From Betaproteobacteria bacterium (GTDB lineage Bacteria > Pseudomonadota > Gammaproteobacteria > Burkholderiales > SG8-41), in contig JAOTVX010000005.1 in assembly GCA_029863175.1 (NCBI GenBank), positions 62,001-126,000 on the forward strand: a DNA stretch of 64,000 nucleotides, in the 5' to 3' direction. The translations under genes were made by a program, and so were the position numbers. Numbering within the stretch: position 1 is the first letter of the stretch; every line of letters starts with the position of its first letter. Positions 7,791 to 16,696 of the stretch are shown here, piece after piece. The notes below the pieces were generated by a model. It saw only the letters and a program-made list of their open reading frames with translations. It ran no database searches and was not told the DNA's origin.

Positions 7791-8762
7791 ATGCCCCATG
7801 CAATGCGAATTCATGAACACGGCGGAGCCGAAAAAATGCGCTGGGAAGCAGTCGAGGTGGGCGATCCGGGGCCGGGCCAGGTGCGGGTGCGGAACACCGC
7901 GGTTGGACTGAACTTTGTCGACATCTACCAGCGCAACGGCCTCTATCCCATGCAGCTGCCGTTCACGCTGGGCTCCGAGGGCGCCGGTGTCGTCGAAGCC
8001 GTCGGTCCCACGGTCAAGGAGTTGAAGGTGGGAGATCGTGTCGCCTATTCCGGTCCACTCGGCGCCTACGCCGAAGTATTGCTGCGGCCTGCGGATCGCT
8101 TGGTGAAGATTCCGGCAGGTGTGGACGACAAGACGGCGGCCGCGATGATGCTGAAAGGCTTGACCGCGCACTACCTGATCCGGCGCACTTATCGTGTGAA
8201 GAAAGGCGACACAATCCTCATGCACGCGGCTGCAGGCGGCGTCGGCCAGATTCTTTGCCAATGGGCGAAGCACCTGGGAGCGACCGTGATCGGTACCGTG
8301 GGCAGCGATGAAAAGGCCGAGCTCGCGAAGAAGGCCGGTTGCAAGCACGTCATCGTGCTCTCACGCGAGAAATTTTCCGAGCGCGTGAAGGAAATTACCA
8401 AAGGCAAAGGCGTGCCGGTCGTCTACGACGGCATCGGCAAGGACACCTTCATGGATTCGCTCGACTGCCTGCAGCCCATGGGACTCATGGCGAGCTTCGG
8501 CAACGCCTCGGGCGCTGTGCCGCCGTTCAACGCGGGCATCCTGGCGCAGAAGGGATCGCTTTTCCTCACGCGCCCGACGCTGGTGCACTACACGGCATCG
8601 CGCGAGGACCTGGTAAGAGCGGCGCGCGAACTGTTCGCCGTCGTGAGGAGCGGGGCGGTGAAGATCTGCATCAACCAGACCTACCCGCTGCGCGAAGCGG
8701 CGCAGGCGCAGAACGATCTGGAAGCACGCAAGACGACGGGATCAACCGTGTTGATCCTGTAA
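7791..8762 (+). CDS. qorA: NADPH:quinone oxidoreductase
   Basis: A 323-residue zinc-independent medium-chain dehydrogenase of the zeta-crystallin/QOR family. It would reduce quinones with NADPH in the cytoplasm. The N-terminal GroES-like domain has GLNFVDIYQRNGLYP and LGSEGAGVVEAVG. The nucleotide fold has AAAGGVG at residues 146-152 and the QOR-typical YDGIGKDTF segment. The zinc-binding Cys and His residues of true alcohol dehydrogenases are absent. AAGGAG precedes ATG 7791. A terminator lies on each side, so it is probably monocistronic. Confidence 0.9.
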   Translation: MPHAMRIHEHGGAEKMRWEAVEVGDPGPGQVRVRNTAVGLNFVDIYQRNGLYPMQLPFTLGSEGAGVVEAVGPTVKELKVGDRVAYSGPLGAYAEVLLRPADRLVKIPAGVDDKTAAAMMLKGLTAHYLIRRTYRVKKGDTILMHAAAGGVGQILCQWAKHLGATVIGTVGSDEKAELAKKAGCKHVIVLSREKFSERVKEITKGKGVPVVYDGIGKDTFMDSLDCLQPMGLMASFGNASGAVPPFNAGILAQKGSLFLTRPTLVHYTASREDLVRAARELFAVVRSGAVKICINQTYPLREAAQAQNDLEARKTTGSTVLIL

Positions 8763-8787
8763 CGGGCTCAAAGAAAAAAGCCTGACG

Positions 8788-8865
8788 AAGCCGCGGATTA
8801 ACTCGGCTAAGCTTAAAACCAAGAGCACAAGCGTTAATCGGCGTTAATGTTTAACGCCGATTTTT
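8788..8865. repeat. Word repeat of ATCGGCGTTAA type ending in a terminator
   Basis: Contains GCCGCGGATTAACTCGGC and then a hairpin AATCGGCGTTAA (8836-8847)/TTAACGCCGATT (8851-8862) with loop TGT and a T-run to 8865. The same words recur at 19263-19352 and 33848-33967. The right arm encodes, on the minus strand, the last codons and TAA stop of the proline iminopeptidase gene. Confidence 0.75.
8836..8865 (+). terminator. Intrinsic terminator of qorA
   Basis: Twelve-base-pair stem, three-base loop and TTTTT tail downstream of qorA. It overlaps the convergent pip stop codon at 8851-8853. Confidence 0.85.
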
Positions 8866-9819
8866 GAACTGCTCGGTTGCTTTCACCAGTTCCGCGCTGT
8901 TGCCGGGTTCCCACGCCGAGTGCCCGGCGTCGGGGACCGCGATGTATGTCGCCTGCGGCCAGGCGCGGTGCAACTCGTCCGCGGTCACGATCGGACAGAC
9001 GGCATCGTAGCGCCCCTGCACGATGGTGCACGGCAGGTGGCGGATACGCCCGATGTTCTCAAGCAGCGAATTCTCTGGCAGGAAGATGTTGTGGCTGAAG
9101 TAGTGCGCTTCGATGCGCGCGAGCCCCAGCGCCACGCCGTCCGCCGCAAAATAGGACACCGTCTCCGGGCTGGGAAGCAGTGTTGAGCATGCGCCCTCGT
9201 AGGTGCTCCAGGCCCGCGCCGCCGGCACATGCACGTTGGGGTCAGGGTCGGCCAGGCGCTTATAGTAGGCGGCCAGGAGGTTCCCGCGCTCATTCTCGGG
9301 GATCAATGCGGCGAATGCGAGCCAAGGCTCAGGAAAGAGGTTCCGTAGCCCGTAGAGAAACCATTCGATCTCGCTCGTGCGGCAGAGGAAAACGCCGCGC
9401 AGGATGAAGCCCGTGCACGACTCAGGGTGCGCCTCGCCGTACGCAAGCGCCAGCGTGCTGCCCCACGAGCCGCCGAATACCAGCCAGCGCTCGATTCCCA
9501 GGCGGACGCGCAGACGCTCGATATCGGCGACGAGGTGCGGTGTCGTGTTCTCCTTCAGCTCTCCGAGCGGCGTCGAGCGCCCGGCGCCCCGCTGATCAAA
9601 GATGACGATGCAGTAATGCGCGGGATCGAAGAAGCGCCGGTGCGCCGGCGCCGCGCCAGCTCCTGGACCGCCATGCAGGAACACCACGGGGATGCCCTCC
9701 GGATTACCCGATTGTTCCCAGTACATCGTATGCACCGCGTCCAGCTTGAGCATGCCGGTGCGGTATGGCTCGATCTCGGGGTAGAGCTTGGTGCGCGGCG
9801 TGCGGGAAATGTCGGCCAT
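8851..9819 (-). CDS. pip: Proline iminopeptidase
   Basis: A 322-residue alpha/beta hydrolase of peptidase family S33 that releases N-terminal proline from peptides. HGGPGAG (oxyanion region) is at residues 49-55, DQRGAGRS at about 75-82, and the nucleophile Ser118 lies in GGSWGS. The acid Asp (GRYDAVCP) and His (DAGHSAWE) follow near the end. The ATG at 9819 gives the standard N-terminus and length; upstream in-frame codons extend towards 10020 but look non-coding. The last residues (NRR) and stop are encoded inside a repeat-type hairpin shared with the qorA terminator. Confidence 0.9.
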   Translation of the reverse strand: MADISRTPRTKLYPEIEPYRTGMLKLDAVHTMYWEQSGNPEGIPVVFLHGGPGAGAAPAHRRFFDPAHYCIVIFDQRGAGRSTPLGELKENTTPHLVADIERLRVRLGIERWLVFGGSWGSTLALAYGEAHPESCTGFILRGVFLCRTSEIEWFLYGLRNLFPEPWLAFAALIPENERGNLLAAYYKRLADPDPNVHVPAARAWSTYEGACSTLLPSPETVSYFAADGVALGLARIEAHYFSHNIFLPENSLLENIGRIRHLPCTIVQGRYDAVCPIVTADELHRAWPQATYIAVPDAGHSAWEPGNSAELVKATEQFKNRR

Positions 9820-10000
9820 AACGGAAACGGGCGCGTGCGACCGCGAGAACATAACACAGCCGCGTGCCCGCGCGGAACTGCGGGGCCATGCCAAATGGGT
9901 ATAATTCCTGCCAATTCGGGCGCTATGCGCCGGTTTGCCTCCGCGCGTCGGAACGGACTCGACAGGCGGTTCAACGCGCGCCTTCATCTGGACGGGCAGA

Positions 10001-10261
10001 TTGGACGAAGAACCGCACAAGACGGCACTGGATTATCACCGCGCCCCCGTCGCGGGCAAGATCGCAATTGCGCCCACCACGGACCTGGTGAATCAGCGCG
10101 ACCTTGCGCTTGCCAACCCGGAGCCCGAAATCCGCCTCGAGGTTGCGCGGGCGGCCCGGCCCGACGTGGTTATTGCTACGGGGCGCTCCGACTACCCGAA
10201 CCAGGTCAACAATGTGTTGTGCTTACCGGTGGAGTCGATATGGCGAAGAACGTTCGCATAG
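10001..10261 (+). pseudogene. maeB: Malic enzyme remnant (maeB), internally deleted
   Basis: The frame begins with the NADP-malic enzyme N-terminus ([20 protein letters not shown], then NQRDLALA). It jumps without frame change to a much later part ([20 protein letters not shown], then [17 protein letters not shown]), where homology stops just before fumC. In intact MaeB these parts lie about 240 residues apart, each next to a Leu-Ala-Leu-Ala segment, so the deletion probably joined repeated coding words. NADP-binding and malate-binding parts are gone. A TTG at 10001 is a possible start; the frame ends at 10261 inside fumC. Confidence 0.8.
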
Positions 10262-11637
10262 AGCACGATACGATGGGCGGTGTCGCGGTGCCCGCCAACC
10301 GGCTGTGGGGCGCCCAAACCGGGCGCAGCCTCATTCATTTCCGGTTTCCCAACGAGCTGATGCCGGTCGAAGTCGTGCACGCCCAAGTGCTGGTGAAGAA
10401 GGCGTCTGCGCTTACCAATATGACGATTGGCGTTCTCGACAGGAGAAAGGGCGGCGCTATCGTCAAGGCCGCGAACGAGGCACTCTCGGGCAAGTTCGAC
10501 GAGCACTTTCCGCTCACGGTGTGGCAGACCGGTTCCGGCACCCAGACCAACATGAATGTGAACGAGGTGCTTGCCAACCGCGCGTCCGAGATCCTCGGCG
10601 GCGAGCGCGGAGAGCGGCGGCTGGTGCATCCCAACGACGACGTCAACAAGAGCCAATCCTCCAACGACACGTTTCCCACCGCGATGCACATCGCGTCTGT
10701 CATCGCGCTCGAGCGCGCCGTCAGGCCCGCCGTGAGAGAGCTCCGCGACACGCTCGAGAAGAAAGCCCGCCGCTTTGCGCGCATCGTCAAGATCGGACGC
10801 ACCCATCTGCAGGACGCGACGCCCCTTACGCTCGGCCAGGAGTTCTCGGGCTACGTTTCACAGCTGGATCACGGCCTGGCGCACCTGGACGCGGTGCTGC
10901 CCCATCTGTGCGAGCTGGCGCTGGGCGGCACGGCGGTCGGCACCGGGTTGAATGCCCACCCCCGTTTCGCGGGGAAGGTCGCGGCCGAACTCGCGCGGCT
11001 GACGCGCTTGCCCTTCATCACGGCGCCCAACAAGTTCGAGGCGCTGGCGTCCTGCGATGCCATGGTGCACGCGCATGGAGCGCTCAAGACCCTCGCAGCG
11101 TCGCTGATGAAGATCGCCAATGACGTGCGCTGGCTCGCGTCCGGGCCGCGCAGCGGCCTCGGCGAGTTGTCCATTCCCGAGAACGAGCCGGGAAGCTCGT
11201 TCATGCCGGGTAAAGTGAACCCGACGCAGTCGGAGTCCATGACCATGGTCTGCTGCCAGGTGTTTGGCAACGACGTCGCCATCAGCTTTGGCGGTGCTTC
11301 CGGAAATTTCGAGATGAACGTGTTCCGGCCACTGGTGATCCGGAATTTTCTGCACAGCGCGAAGCTCCTGGCCTACGCCTGCGAGAACTTCGAGGCGCAT
11401 TGTGCCAGCGGCATCGAGGCCAACCGGGAGCGCATCGGGCAGCTCATGCGCACCTCGCTCATGCTCGTGACAGCATTGAATCCCCACATCGGCTACGAGA
11501 AGGCCGCGGCGATTGCGAAAAAGGCGTACCGGGAAGGCACGACTCTGCGGGAAGCTGCAATCGCGCTTGGTTATGTCACCGGAAAGCAGTTCGATAAATG
11601 GGTCCGTCCCGACGACATGGTCGGAAAAATTCCATGA
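10240..11637 (+). CDS. fumC: Class II fumarate hydratase
   Basis: A 465-residue oxygen-stable class II fumarase interconverting fumarate and malate in the TCA cycle, cytoplasmic homotetramer. It has [20 protein letters not shown] near residue 100, the [14 protein letters not shown] segment, [10 protein letters not shown], and the lyase signature [15 protein letters not shown]. The ATG at 10240 follows GGTGGAG. The 5' region is fused to the broken maeB remnant, so the original promoter context may have changed through that deletion. The stop codon TGA is the first base triplet of a TGAATCGTGAA word array. Confidence 0.95.
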   Translation: MAKNVRIEHDTMGGVAVPANRLWGAQTGRSLIHFRFPNELMPVEVVHAQVLVKKASALTNMTIGVLDRRKGGAIVKAANEALSGKFDEHFPLTVWQTGSGTQTNMNVNEVLANRASEILGGERGERRLVHPNDDVNKSQSSNDTFPTAMHIASVIALERAVRPAVRELRDTLEKKARRFARIVKIGRTHLQDATPLTLGQEFSGYVSQLDHGLAHLDAVLPHLCELALGGTAVGTGLNAHPRFAGKVAAELARLTRLPFITAPNKFEALASCDAMVHAHGALKTLAASLMKIANDVRWLASGPRSGLGELSIPENEPGSSFMPGKVNPTQSESMTMVCCQVFGNDVAISFGGASGNFEMNVFRPLVIRNFLHSAKLLAYACENFEAHCASGIEANRERIGQLMRTSLMLVTALNPHIGYEKAAAIAKKAYREGTTLREAAIALGYVTGKQFDKWVRPDDMVGKIP

Positions 11638-11672
11638 ATCGTGAAGGGTGAATCGTGAATCGAGAAGCGATG
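11635..11672. repeat. TGAATCG word array after fumC
   Basis: Imperfect tandem of TGAATCGTGAAGGG, TGAATCG and TGAATCGAGAAG. It starts exactly with the fumC stop codon. A GATTCACGATTTACG word in the opposite sense occurs at 49860. Confidence 0.6.
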
Positions 11673-11754
11673 CAGAAATTCGATCGACTGCGGGAGCAGG
11701 TGAGGGGGACTGCTTTTTTCAATACGATGTTCATCCATCGCCCGGGACCGGGCC

Positions 11755-12474
11755 ATGGCTGACATGCGACCTCAGAGAGTTGCGGTGGTGACGGGCGCCA
11801 ACCGGGGAATTGGACTGGAGATTTGTCGGCAGCTAGGAAGACGCAGCGGAATCCGCGTCTTCCTTACCGCAAGGGATGGGACCAAAGGAAACGCGGCCGC
11901 CCAGAAGCTGCGTGATGAGGGACTCGACATGGAGTTCTATCCTCTCGATGTCACGAACGAACAAAGCGTCACAACGTTTGCAGGTTGGCTGGAAGCCACC
12001 TGCAAACGTTGTGACGTACTGATCAACAATGCGGGCGTGATGGCGGACCCGCGCGGCTCGCGCGTTCTTGATTCCCGCCCGGCGACCTACCGGGAAACGC
12101 TCGAGACGAACCTGCTCGGACCGTTGATGCTTATTCAAGCGCTGGTGCCGCTCATGAGAAAGGGCGGCTACGGACGCATCGTCAATGTATCTAGCGGACA
12201 AGGCCAACTGTCGGATATGGGTGCGGGCACGCCCGCCTACCGCGTCTCCAAGACGGCCCTCAACGCGCTGACACGTACTTGCGCGGCCGAGCTGCGGGGT
12301 AGTGGCGTACTCATAAACTCAATGTGCCCGGGCTGGGTGAAAACAGACATGGGCGGGCCGTCGGCGCCGCGCTCGTTGGCGCAGGGCGCGGATACCGCGG
12401 TTTGGCTTGCGACGCTTCCGGAGGGGGGTCCCAGCGGCGGTTTTTTCCGCGATCGCAAGCCGATTCCGTGGTAA
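11755..12474 (+). CDS. Short-chain dehydrogenase/reductase
   Basis: A 239-residue SDR resembling carbonyl-reductase-type members. TGANRGIG is at residues 13-20, NNAG at 91-94, the catalytic Ser in NVSSG at about 146, and Tyr162/Lys166 in YRVSK. Substrate is unknown. An unusual feature is a perfect long hairpin inside the coding sequence covering residues 71-88; the translated stretch ATCKRCDV is atypical, since SDRs normally have a Gly-x-Leu/Ile-Asp-hydrophobic sequence there. The reading frame is intact. ATG 11755 lacks a strong ribosome binding site. Confidence 0.85.
   Translation: MADMRPQRVAVVTGANRGIGLEICRQLGRRSGIRVFLTARDGTKGNAAAQKLRDEGLDMEFYPLDVTNEQSVTTFAGWLEATCKRCDVLINNAGVMADPRGSRVLDSRPATYRETLETNLLGPLMLIQALVPLMRKGGYGRIVNVSSGQGQLSDMGAGTPAYRVSKTALNALTRTCAAELRGSGVLINSMCPGWVKTDMGGPSAPRSLAQGADTAVWLATLPEGGPSGGFFRDRKPIPW
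11967..12016. repeat. Perfect 19-bp inverted repeat inside SDR gene
   Basis: CGTCACAACGTTTGCAGGT (11967-11985) is exactly complementary to 11998-12016. With one bulged T (11986) the pairing continues GGCT/AGCC around a GGA loop, giving 23 bp. Random occurrence in coding DNA is very unlikely; it looks like a quasipalindrome made perfect by template switching. Confidence 0.9.
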
Positions 12475-12646
12475 GGGCTACGTTGCGGGAACACCGGTGC
12501 GCCACCGCGACAACTTTTTCAAAATGGGGAGCTCTATTCCACAGGGACAAGGCCCGTGGAGAGCCAGGGGCTTAAGTCCGGGTTAAGGCTCCGCGCTTAC
12601 CCTGACCGGGGTCCGTTCTGGAACAACCGATACAATCAATCAAGCG

Positions 12647-13309
12647 ATGCGGTTATTGTTGGTCGAAGACGATCCGATGATCGGCGACAGCATCCAGAAG
12701 GGCTTGCGCCAGGACGGTTTTGCTGTGGACTGGGTGCGCGACGGGCAGGCTGCGGAGCTTGCGCTCGCGAACGACGTCTACGAGCTTGTCGTGCTGGACC
12801 TCGGGTTGCCCCGCAAGAGCGGGCTCGACGTGCTGTCTGGATTGCGGGCAAGGGGGAACGCCGTTCCCGTCCTGATTCTGACGGCGCGTGATGCCGTTCC
12901 CGATCGCGTGAAGGGGCTCGACCGCGGAGCGGACGACTACCTGGTCAAGCCCTTCGATCTGGACGAGCTAGCCGCGCGGGTCCGCGCGCTGTTACGTCGG
13001 CGCGCGGGCCGCGCCGAGCCGCTGATCACGCATGGCGACCTCACGCTCAATCCCGCGACCCGCGAGGCGAGCCTGGCTGGCAAGCCGCTTACGCTGTCGG
13101 CACGCGAATTCGCGCTGCTCGAGGCGCTGCTCGATCGGCCGGGCGCCATTCTCTCGCGGGCGCAGCTTGAGGAGCGCGTCTACGGCTGGGGCGAGGAGGT
13201 CGAGAGCAACACGGTGGAGGTCTACGTCCACGCGCTGCGCAAGAAGCTCGGCACCCGATTCATCCGCAACGTGCGGGGCGTGGGCTACACGATACCGAGG
13301 CTAGAATGA
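12647..13309 (+). CDS. OmpR-family response regulator
   Basis: A 220-residue two-component regulator. The receiver domain has the acidic pair in LVEDDP (7-9), the phospho-acceptor Asp51 in VLDLGLP and Lys in the VKPFDLDEL segment. The C-terminal winged helix (about 125-218) has LSAREFALLEALL and ends ..NVRGVGYTI. It resembles QseB/PmrA/TctD. The stop overlaps the start of the sensor kinase gene (ATGA), so the two proteins are translationally coupled. The adjacent Do-type protease gene suggests an envelope-stress role, which is inference. Confidence 0.92.
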   Translation: MRLLLVEDDPMIGDSIQKGLRQDGFAVDWVRDGQAAELALANDVYELVVLDLGLPRKSGLDVLSGLRARGNAVPVLILTARDAVPDRVKGLDRGADDYLVKPFDLDELAARVRALLRRRAGRAEPLITHGDLTLNPATREASLAGKPLTLSAREFALLEALLDRPGAILSRAQLEERVYGWGEEVESNTVEVYVHALRKKLGTRFIRNVRGVGYTIPRLE

Positions 13310-14619
13310 CTTCGATTCGCAGGCAGCTTCTGGTCGGCCTGTTGGCGGTCGTGCTGATCGCGGGGCTGTTCGCGGCGTGGGGCGTCTACCAGCGCGCTCA
13401 CGAGGAGCTCGACGAACTGTTCGATTACCACCTCAAGCAGATGGCGCTGTCGCTGCGCGCTCAGAGCTTCGAGCCGTTCGCGGGCGGCCCCCCCGGAATC
13501 GAGGACGGTTTCGATTTTGCGATTCAGGTCTGGAGCCGGGACGGCATCCGTATGTATTTCTCGCGGCCCCACGCGGGATTGCCGAACCTCGCACGCCTTG
13601 GCTATGCGACAGTGGAAACCAGCGAGGGCGACTGGCGTGTGTTCAGCATTCAGCAACGCGGGGTGACGCTGCAGGTGGCGCAGCCAATGGCCATCCGCAA
13701 GCGCCTGGCAGCCGCGGCGGCGCTGCGCACGCTCGCCCCGTTTCTGTTTCTGCTGCCGGCCCTCGGCTTGCTGGTCTGGTTCATCGTCGGTCGCGGCTTG
13801 AAGCCGCTCGTCACGGTCGCGGGCGCGGTCAAGGCGCGCACACCCGCTGCGCTGCACCCTTTGCCCGACCGCAGCCTGCCCGAGGAGATCCAGCCGCTCG
13901 TGACGGCCCTCAACGATCTGCTGGCGCGCCTCGAACGTACGCTCGGCGCGCAGCGCGAATTCGTCGCCGACGCCGCGCACGAGTTGCGCACGCCGCTTAC
14001 TGCATTGCGGCTTCAGGTCCAGCTGGCCGAGCGCGCGCGGGAGCCGGACGAGCAGGCGGCCGCCTTTTCAGCGCTCAAGCAGGGCCTCGACCGCGCGACG
14101 CGTCTCGTCGAGCAATTGCTCGCGCTTGCCCGTCAGGAGCCCGAAGCAGCGCGGCAGCCGACAAAGCGCGTCGACGTCGGCGAGCTCGTGCGCGAAGTGG
14201 TGGCCACGCTCGAACCGCTTGCCTCGGCGAAGTCCATCGACCTCGGCGTAACGCGGGACGAAGCCGGAACGATCCAGGCTGACGGGGACGGCCTGCGCAC
14301 GCTGCTCGGAAACCTGGTCGATAACGCGGTCCGTTATACGCCGGCAGGCGGGCGCGTAGACGTAGCGGCGTATCGCGAGAGCGGCGGCGCGGTGCTCGCG
14401 GTCGTTGATACCGGTCCCGGTATTCCGCCAGAAGAGCGTGATAGGGTGCTAGACCGCTTCTACCGGCGCGTCGGCTCGGAGGCGGCGGGCAGTGGGCTGG
14501 GGCTCTCGATCGTCAAGAATATTGCCGTGCGCCACGGCGCGCAGCTGGTGCTCGATGCGGGGCCCGCTGGCAAGGGTTTGGCGGTTCGCGTCGTGTTTCC
14601 ACGAGACCAAGAAAATTAA
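13306..14619 (+). CDS. Sensor histidine kinase
   Basis: A 437-residue membrane kinase. Transmembrane helices lie at about residues 8-27 and 141-161, enclosing a periplasmic sensor of about 115 residues. A HAMP-like linker follows, then the dimerisation/phosphoacceptor domain with His225 in DAAHELRTPL. The ATPase domain has the N box NLVDNAVRYTP, G1 DTGPGIPPEE and G2 GSGLGLSIV. Architecture is QseC/PmrB-like. It overlaps its regulator by four bases and would phosphorylate it in response to an unknown periplasmic signal. Confidence 0.92.
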   Translation: MTSIRRQLLVGLLAVVLIAGLFAAWGVYQRAHEELDELFDYHLKQMALSLRAQSFEPFAGGPPGIEDGFDFAIQVWSRDGIRMYFSRPHAGLPNLARLGYATVETSEGDWRVFSIQQRGVTLQVAQPMAIRKRLAAAAALRTLAPFLFLLPALGLLVWFIVGRGLKPLVTVAGAVKARTPAALHPLPDRSLPEEIQPLVTALNDLLARLERTLGAQREFVADAAHELRTPLTALRLQVQLAERAREPDEQAAAFSALKQGLDRATRLVEQLLALARQEPEAARQPTKRVDVGELVREVVATLEPLASAKSIDLGVTRDEAGTIQADGDGLRTLLGNLVDNAVRYTPAGGRVDVAAYRESGGAVLAVVDTGPGIPPEERDRVLDRFYRRVGSEAAGSGLGLSIVKNIAVRHGAQLVLDAGPAGKGLAVRVVFPRDQEN

Positions 14620-14730
14620 TCAACGCCGTTTTGAAGCGCCTGGCGGTTTAAGACTCCTTTAAGCCGTCCCGTTCAGGATCAGGGGTGTTCGTATCACGTA
14701 GCCCACCCAACGACCTGAATGGAGGATTTT

Positions 14731-16197
14731 ATGAAACGGAAATTGATTGTTAGCAGTCTGATTGCAGCTGGCATCGTAACGGCACTGGCGGCCGGGGGCA
14801 TGAAGCTCTACGAACCGATTGTTCCGCATGCGAACGCCGGCGCACCGGCGGTGCTCAATGCGGCGCCCGCTGCGCCCATTGCGTTGCAGGCCCTGCCTGA
14901 TTTTTCTCCGCTGGTGGACGCGTACGGGCCTGCCGTCGTTAATATCAGCGTGACCCAGACGGTAAAGGCGGGCGCCGAAGGTCCGAATACAGGGGGCTTC
15001 AGCGAAGACGATCCGTTCTACGAATTTTTCCGCCGGTTCCAGATTCCGATGCCGCCGCACGGGGGGACACCGAGGCAAGGACTGGGTTCCGGCTTTATCG
15101 TGAGCGGGGATGGCTACATTCTCACCAATGCTCACGTGGTGCGGGACGCTGCGGACGTAACGGTCAGGCTGACTGACAAGCGCGAGTTCAAGGCCAAGGT
15201 CGTTGGCAGCGATTTGCAGACCGACGTCGCCGTGCTGAAAATCGACGCCGTAAATCTCCCCACGGTCAGGCTCGGAGACTCGAAAGACGTGCGCGTGGGT
15301 GAATGGGTAGTCGCCATCGGGTCGCCTTACGGTTTCGACAATTCGGTGACGGCCGGCATCGTGAGCGCCAAAGGGCGCGCATTGCCCGACGGAACCTACG
15401 TGCCGTTCATTCAGACCGATGTCGCGGTCAACCCCGGAAACTCCGGCGGGCCGCTGTTCAACCTCAAGGGCGAGGTCATCGGCATCAACTCCCAGATCTA
15501 CAGCCGCAGCGGCGGCTACCAGGGCCTCTCGTTCGCGATTCCAATCGATCTCGCGAGCAAGATCCAGGACCAGCTGGTCCGCCACGGTAAGGTTACGCGC
15601 GGACGGATCGGGGTCACGATCCAGGAGGTGAATCAATCGCTCGCCGAGTCCTTCGGTTTGAAGCAACCGACGGGCGCGCTGGTGGGCTCAGTCGATCAGG
15701 ACGGGCCGGCTGCGAAGGCGGGCATTCAGCCCGGCGATGTGATCCTCGAGATCGACGGCAAGCCGATCAACCGCACGATCGACCTCTCGAGCCACGTTGC
15801 GGATCTCAAGCCAGGCTCATCGGCGCAGCTCGAGGTCTGGCGCAAGGGGGCCGCGCGGCAGATCACGGTCACGGTAGGAGAGATGCCCGGCCCGAAGCTG
15901 GCCGCGGCGAGTAGCGGTGATGCGGCCGCACAAAGCCGGCTTGGCGTCGCTGTTCGGCCGCTCTCTGAAGGCGAGCGGCAGGCGGCTGGCGTGAAAGACG
16001 GGCTGCTCGTCGAGCAGACAGCCGGTGCAGCTGCCAAGGCCGGCGTTCAGCCGGGTGACATCATCCTCGCGCTCAACAGCACCCCTGTGAAGAGTGCTGA
16101 GGAGCTGCGCACGATGGTAGGAAAAACCGGGAAGGTCGCAGCGCTCCTGGTTCAGCGCAAGGACGCGAAAATATTCATCCCGGTTGATCTGGGCTGA
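14731..16197 (+). CDS. Do-family periplasmic serine protease
   Basis: A 488-residue DegP/DegQ/MucD-type protease-chaperone. An N-terminal signal/anchor spans about residues 5-24. The trypsin-like domain has His135 (TNAHVVRDA), Asp165 (LQTDVAVLK) and Ser238 (NPGNSGGPLFN). Two PDZ domains follow at about 275-370 and 395-485. It degrades or refolds misfolded envelope proteins. The ATG at 14731 follows GGAGG; an in-frame ATG four codons upstream overlaps that site. It is 111 bases downstream of the sensor kinase and could be a target of that system. Confidence 0.92.
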   Translation: MKRKLIVSSLIAAGIVTALAAGGMKLYEPIVPHANAGAPAVLNAAPAAPIALQALPDFSPLVDAYGPAVVNISVTQTVKAGAEGPNTGGFSEDDPFYEFFRRFQIPMPPHGGTPRQGLGSGFIVSGDGYILTNAHVVRDAADVTVRLTDKREFKAKVVGSDLQTDVAVLKIDAVNLPTVRLGDSKDVRVGEWVVAIGSPYGFDNSVTAGIVSAKGRALPDGTYVPFIQTDVAVNPGNSGGPLFNLKGEVIGINSQIYSRSGGYQGLSFAIPIDLASKIQDQLVRHGKVTRGRIGVTIQEVNQSLAESFGLKQPTGALVGSVDQDGPAAKAGIQPGDVILEIDGKPINRTIDLSSHVADLKPGSSAQLEVWRKGAARQITVTVGEMPGPKLAAASSGDAAAQSRLGVAVRPLSEGERQAAGVKDGLLVEQTAGAAAKAGVQPGDIILALNSTPVKSAEELRTMVGKTGKVAALLVQRKDAKIFIPVDLG

Positions 16198-16240
16198 GCG
16201 CTCGCGCGGGGCCGGAGCCGCCCCCGCCGGCGCGAACGCA

Positions 16241-16272
16241 AAAAAATCCCCGCCTTAAAGGCGGGGATTTCT
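16241..16272. terminator. Bidirectional intrinsic terminator
   Basis: Stem AAATCCCCGCCT (16244-16255)/AGGCGGGGATTT (16259-16270) with a TAA loop, flanked by an A-run on the left and TTTCTTG on the right. It separates the convergent protease gene and small periplasmic protein gene. Confidence 0.9.
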
Positions 16273-16292
16273 TGTGAAATTCCCGATGCGGC

Positions 16293-16538
16293 TCAAATAT
16301 CGAGGATCTTCTTGGCCTTGGCCAGGGTGTCGACCGACTCCTGGTGCTTCTTGGCCTTGTGCAGCGTTTCGCCTTGAGCGCGGTACTTCTTCACATCGGC
16401 CATCTGCGCTTTGGTGAGCTGCGGGTTTTTCGCCAGCGCCGCGTCGATGGCTTTCATGTCCTTCGGGCAATGGAAAGCGAGGGCTGCGCTGCTGGCGAAA
16501 ACGAGGCTGGCTGCGACGAGAATGGTGCTAAGCTTCAT
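16293..16538 (-). CDS. Small periplasmic protein
   Basis: An 81-residue protein with a signal peptide (MKLSTILVAASLVFASSAALA, cleaved before FHCPKDM). The mature 60-residue helical domain is rich in Lys and Ala, with CPKDMKAIDAALAKNPQLT and a single Cys near its N-terminus. I recall similar proteins as uncharacterised betaproteobacterial exports. The ATG at 16538 has GGAGGAGAC upstream, whereas the longer frame has no signal peptide at its start. It ends on the shared terminator with the Do protease gene. No function is assigned. Confidence 0.75.
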   Translation of the reverse strand: MKLSTILVAASLVFASSAALAFHCPKDMKAIDAALAKNPQLTKAQMADVKKYRAQGETLHKAKKHQESVDTLAKAKKILDI

Positions 16539-16696
16539 AGGTGTCTCCTCCGGTTGGATAAGGCGGTTCAGTTCAAGTCCAACGTAAAACCGCGTTGTCT
16601 TGCCCTCGCCCTGAGTTGACCCCAGAGCACAGCATGGCGGGCATCGCGGCCCGCAGGTAAAATCGCGAGCGGGCATAATAACTTAGATCGCAACAC

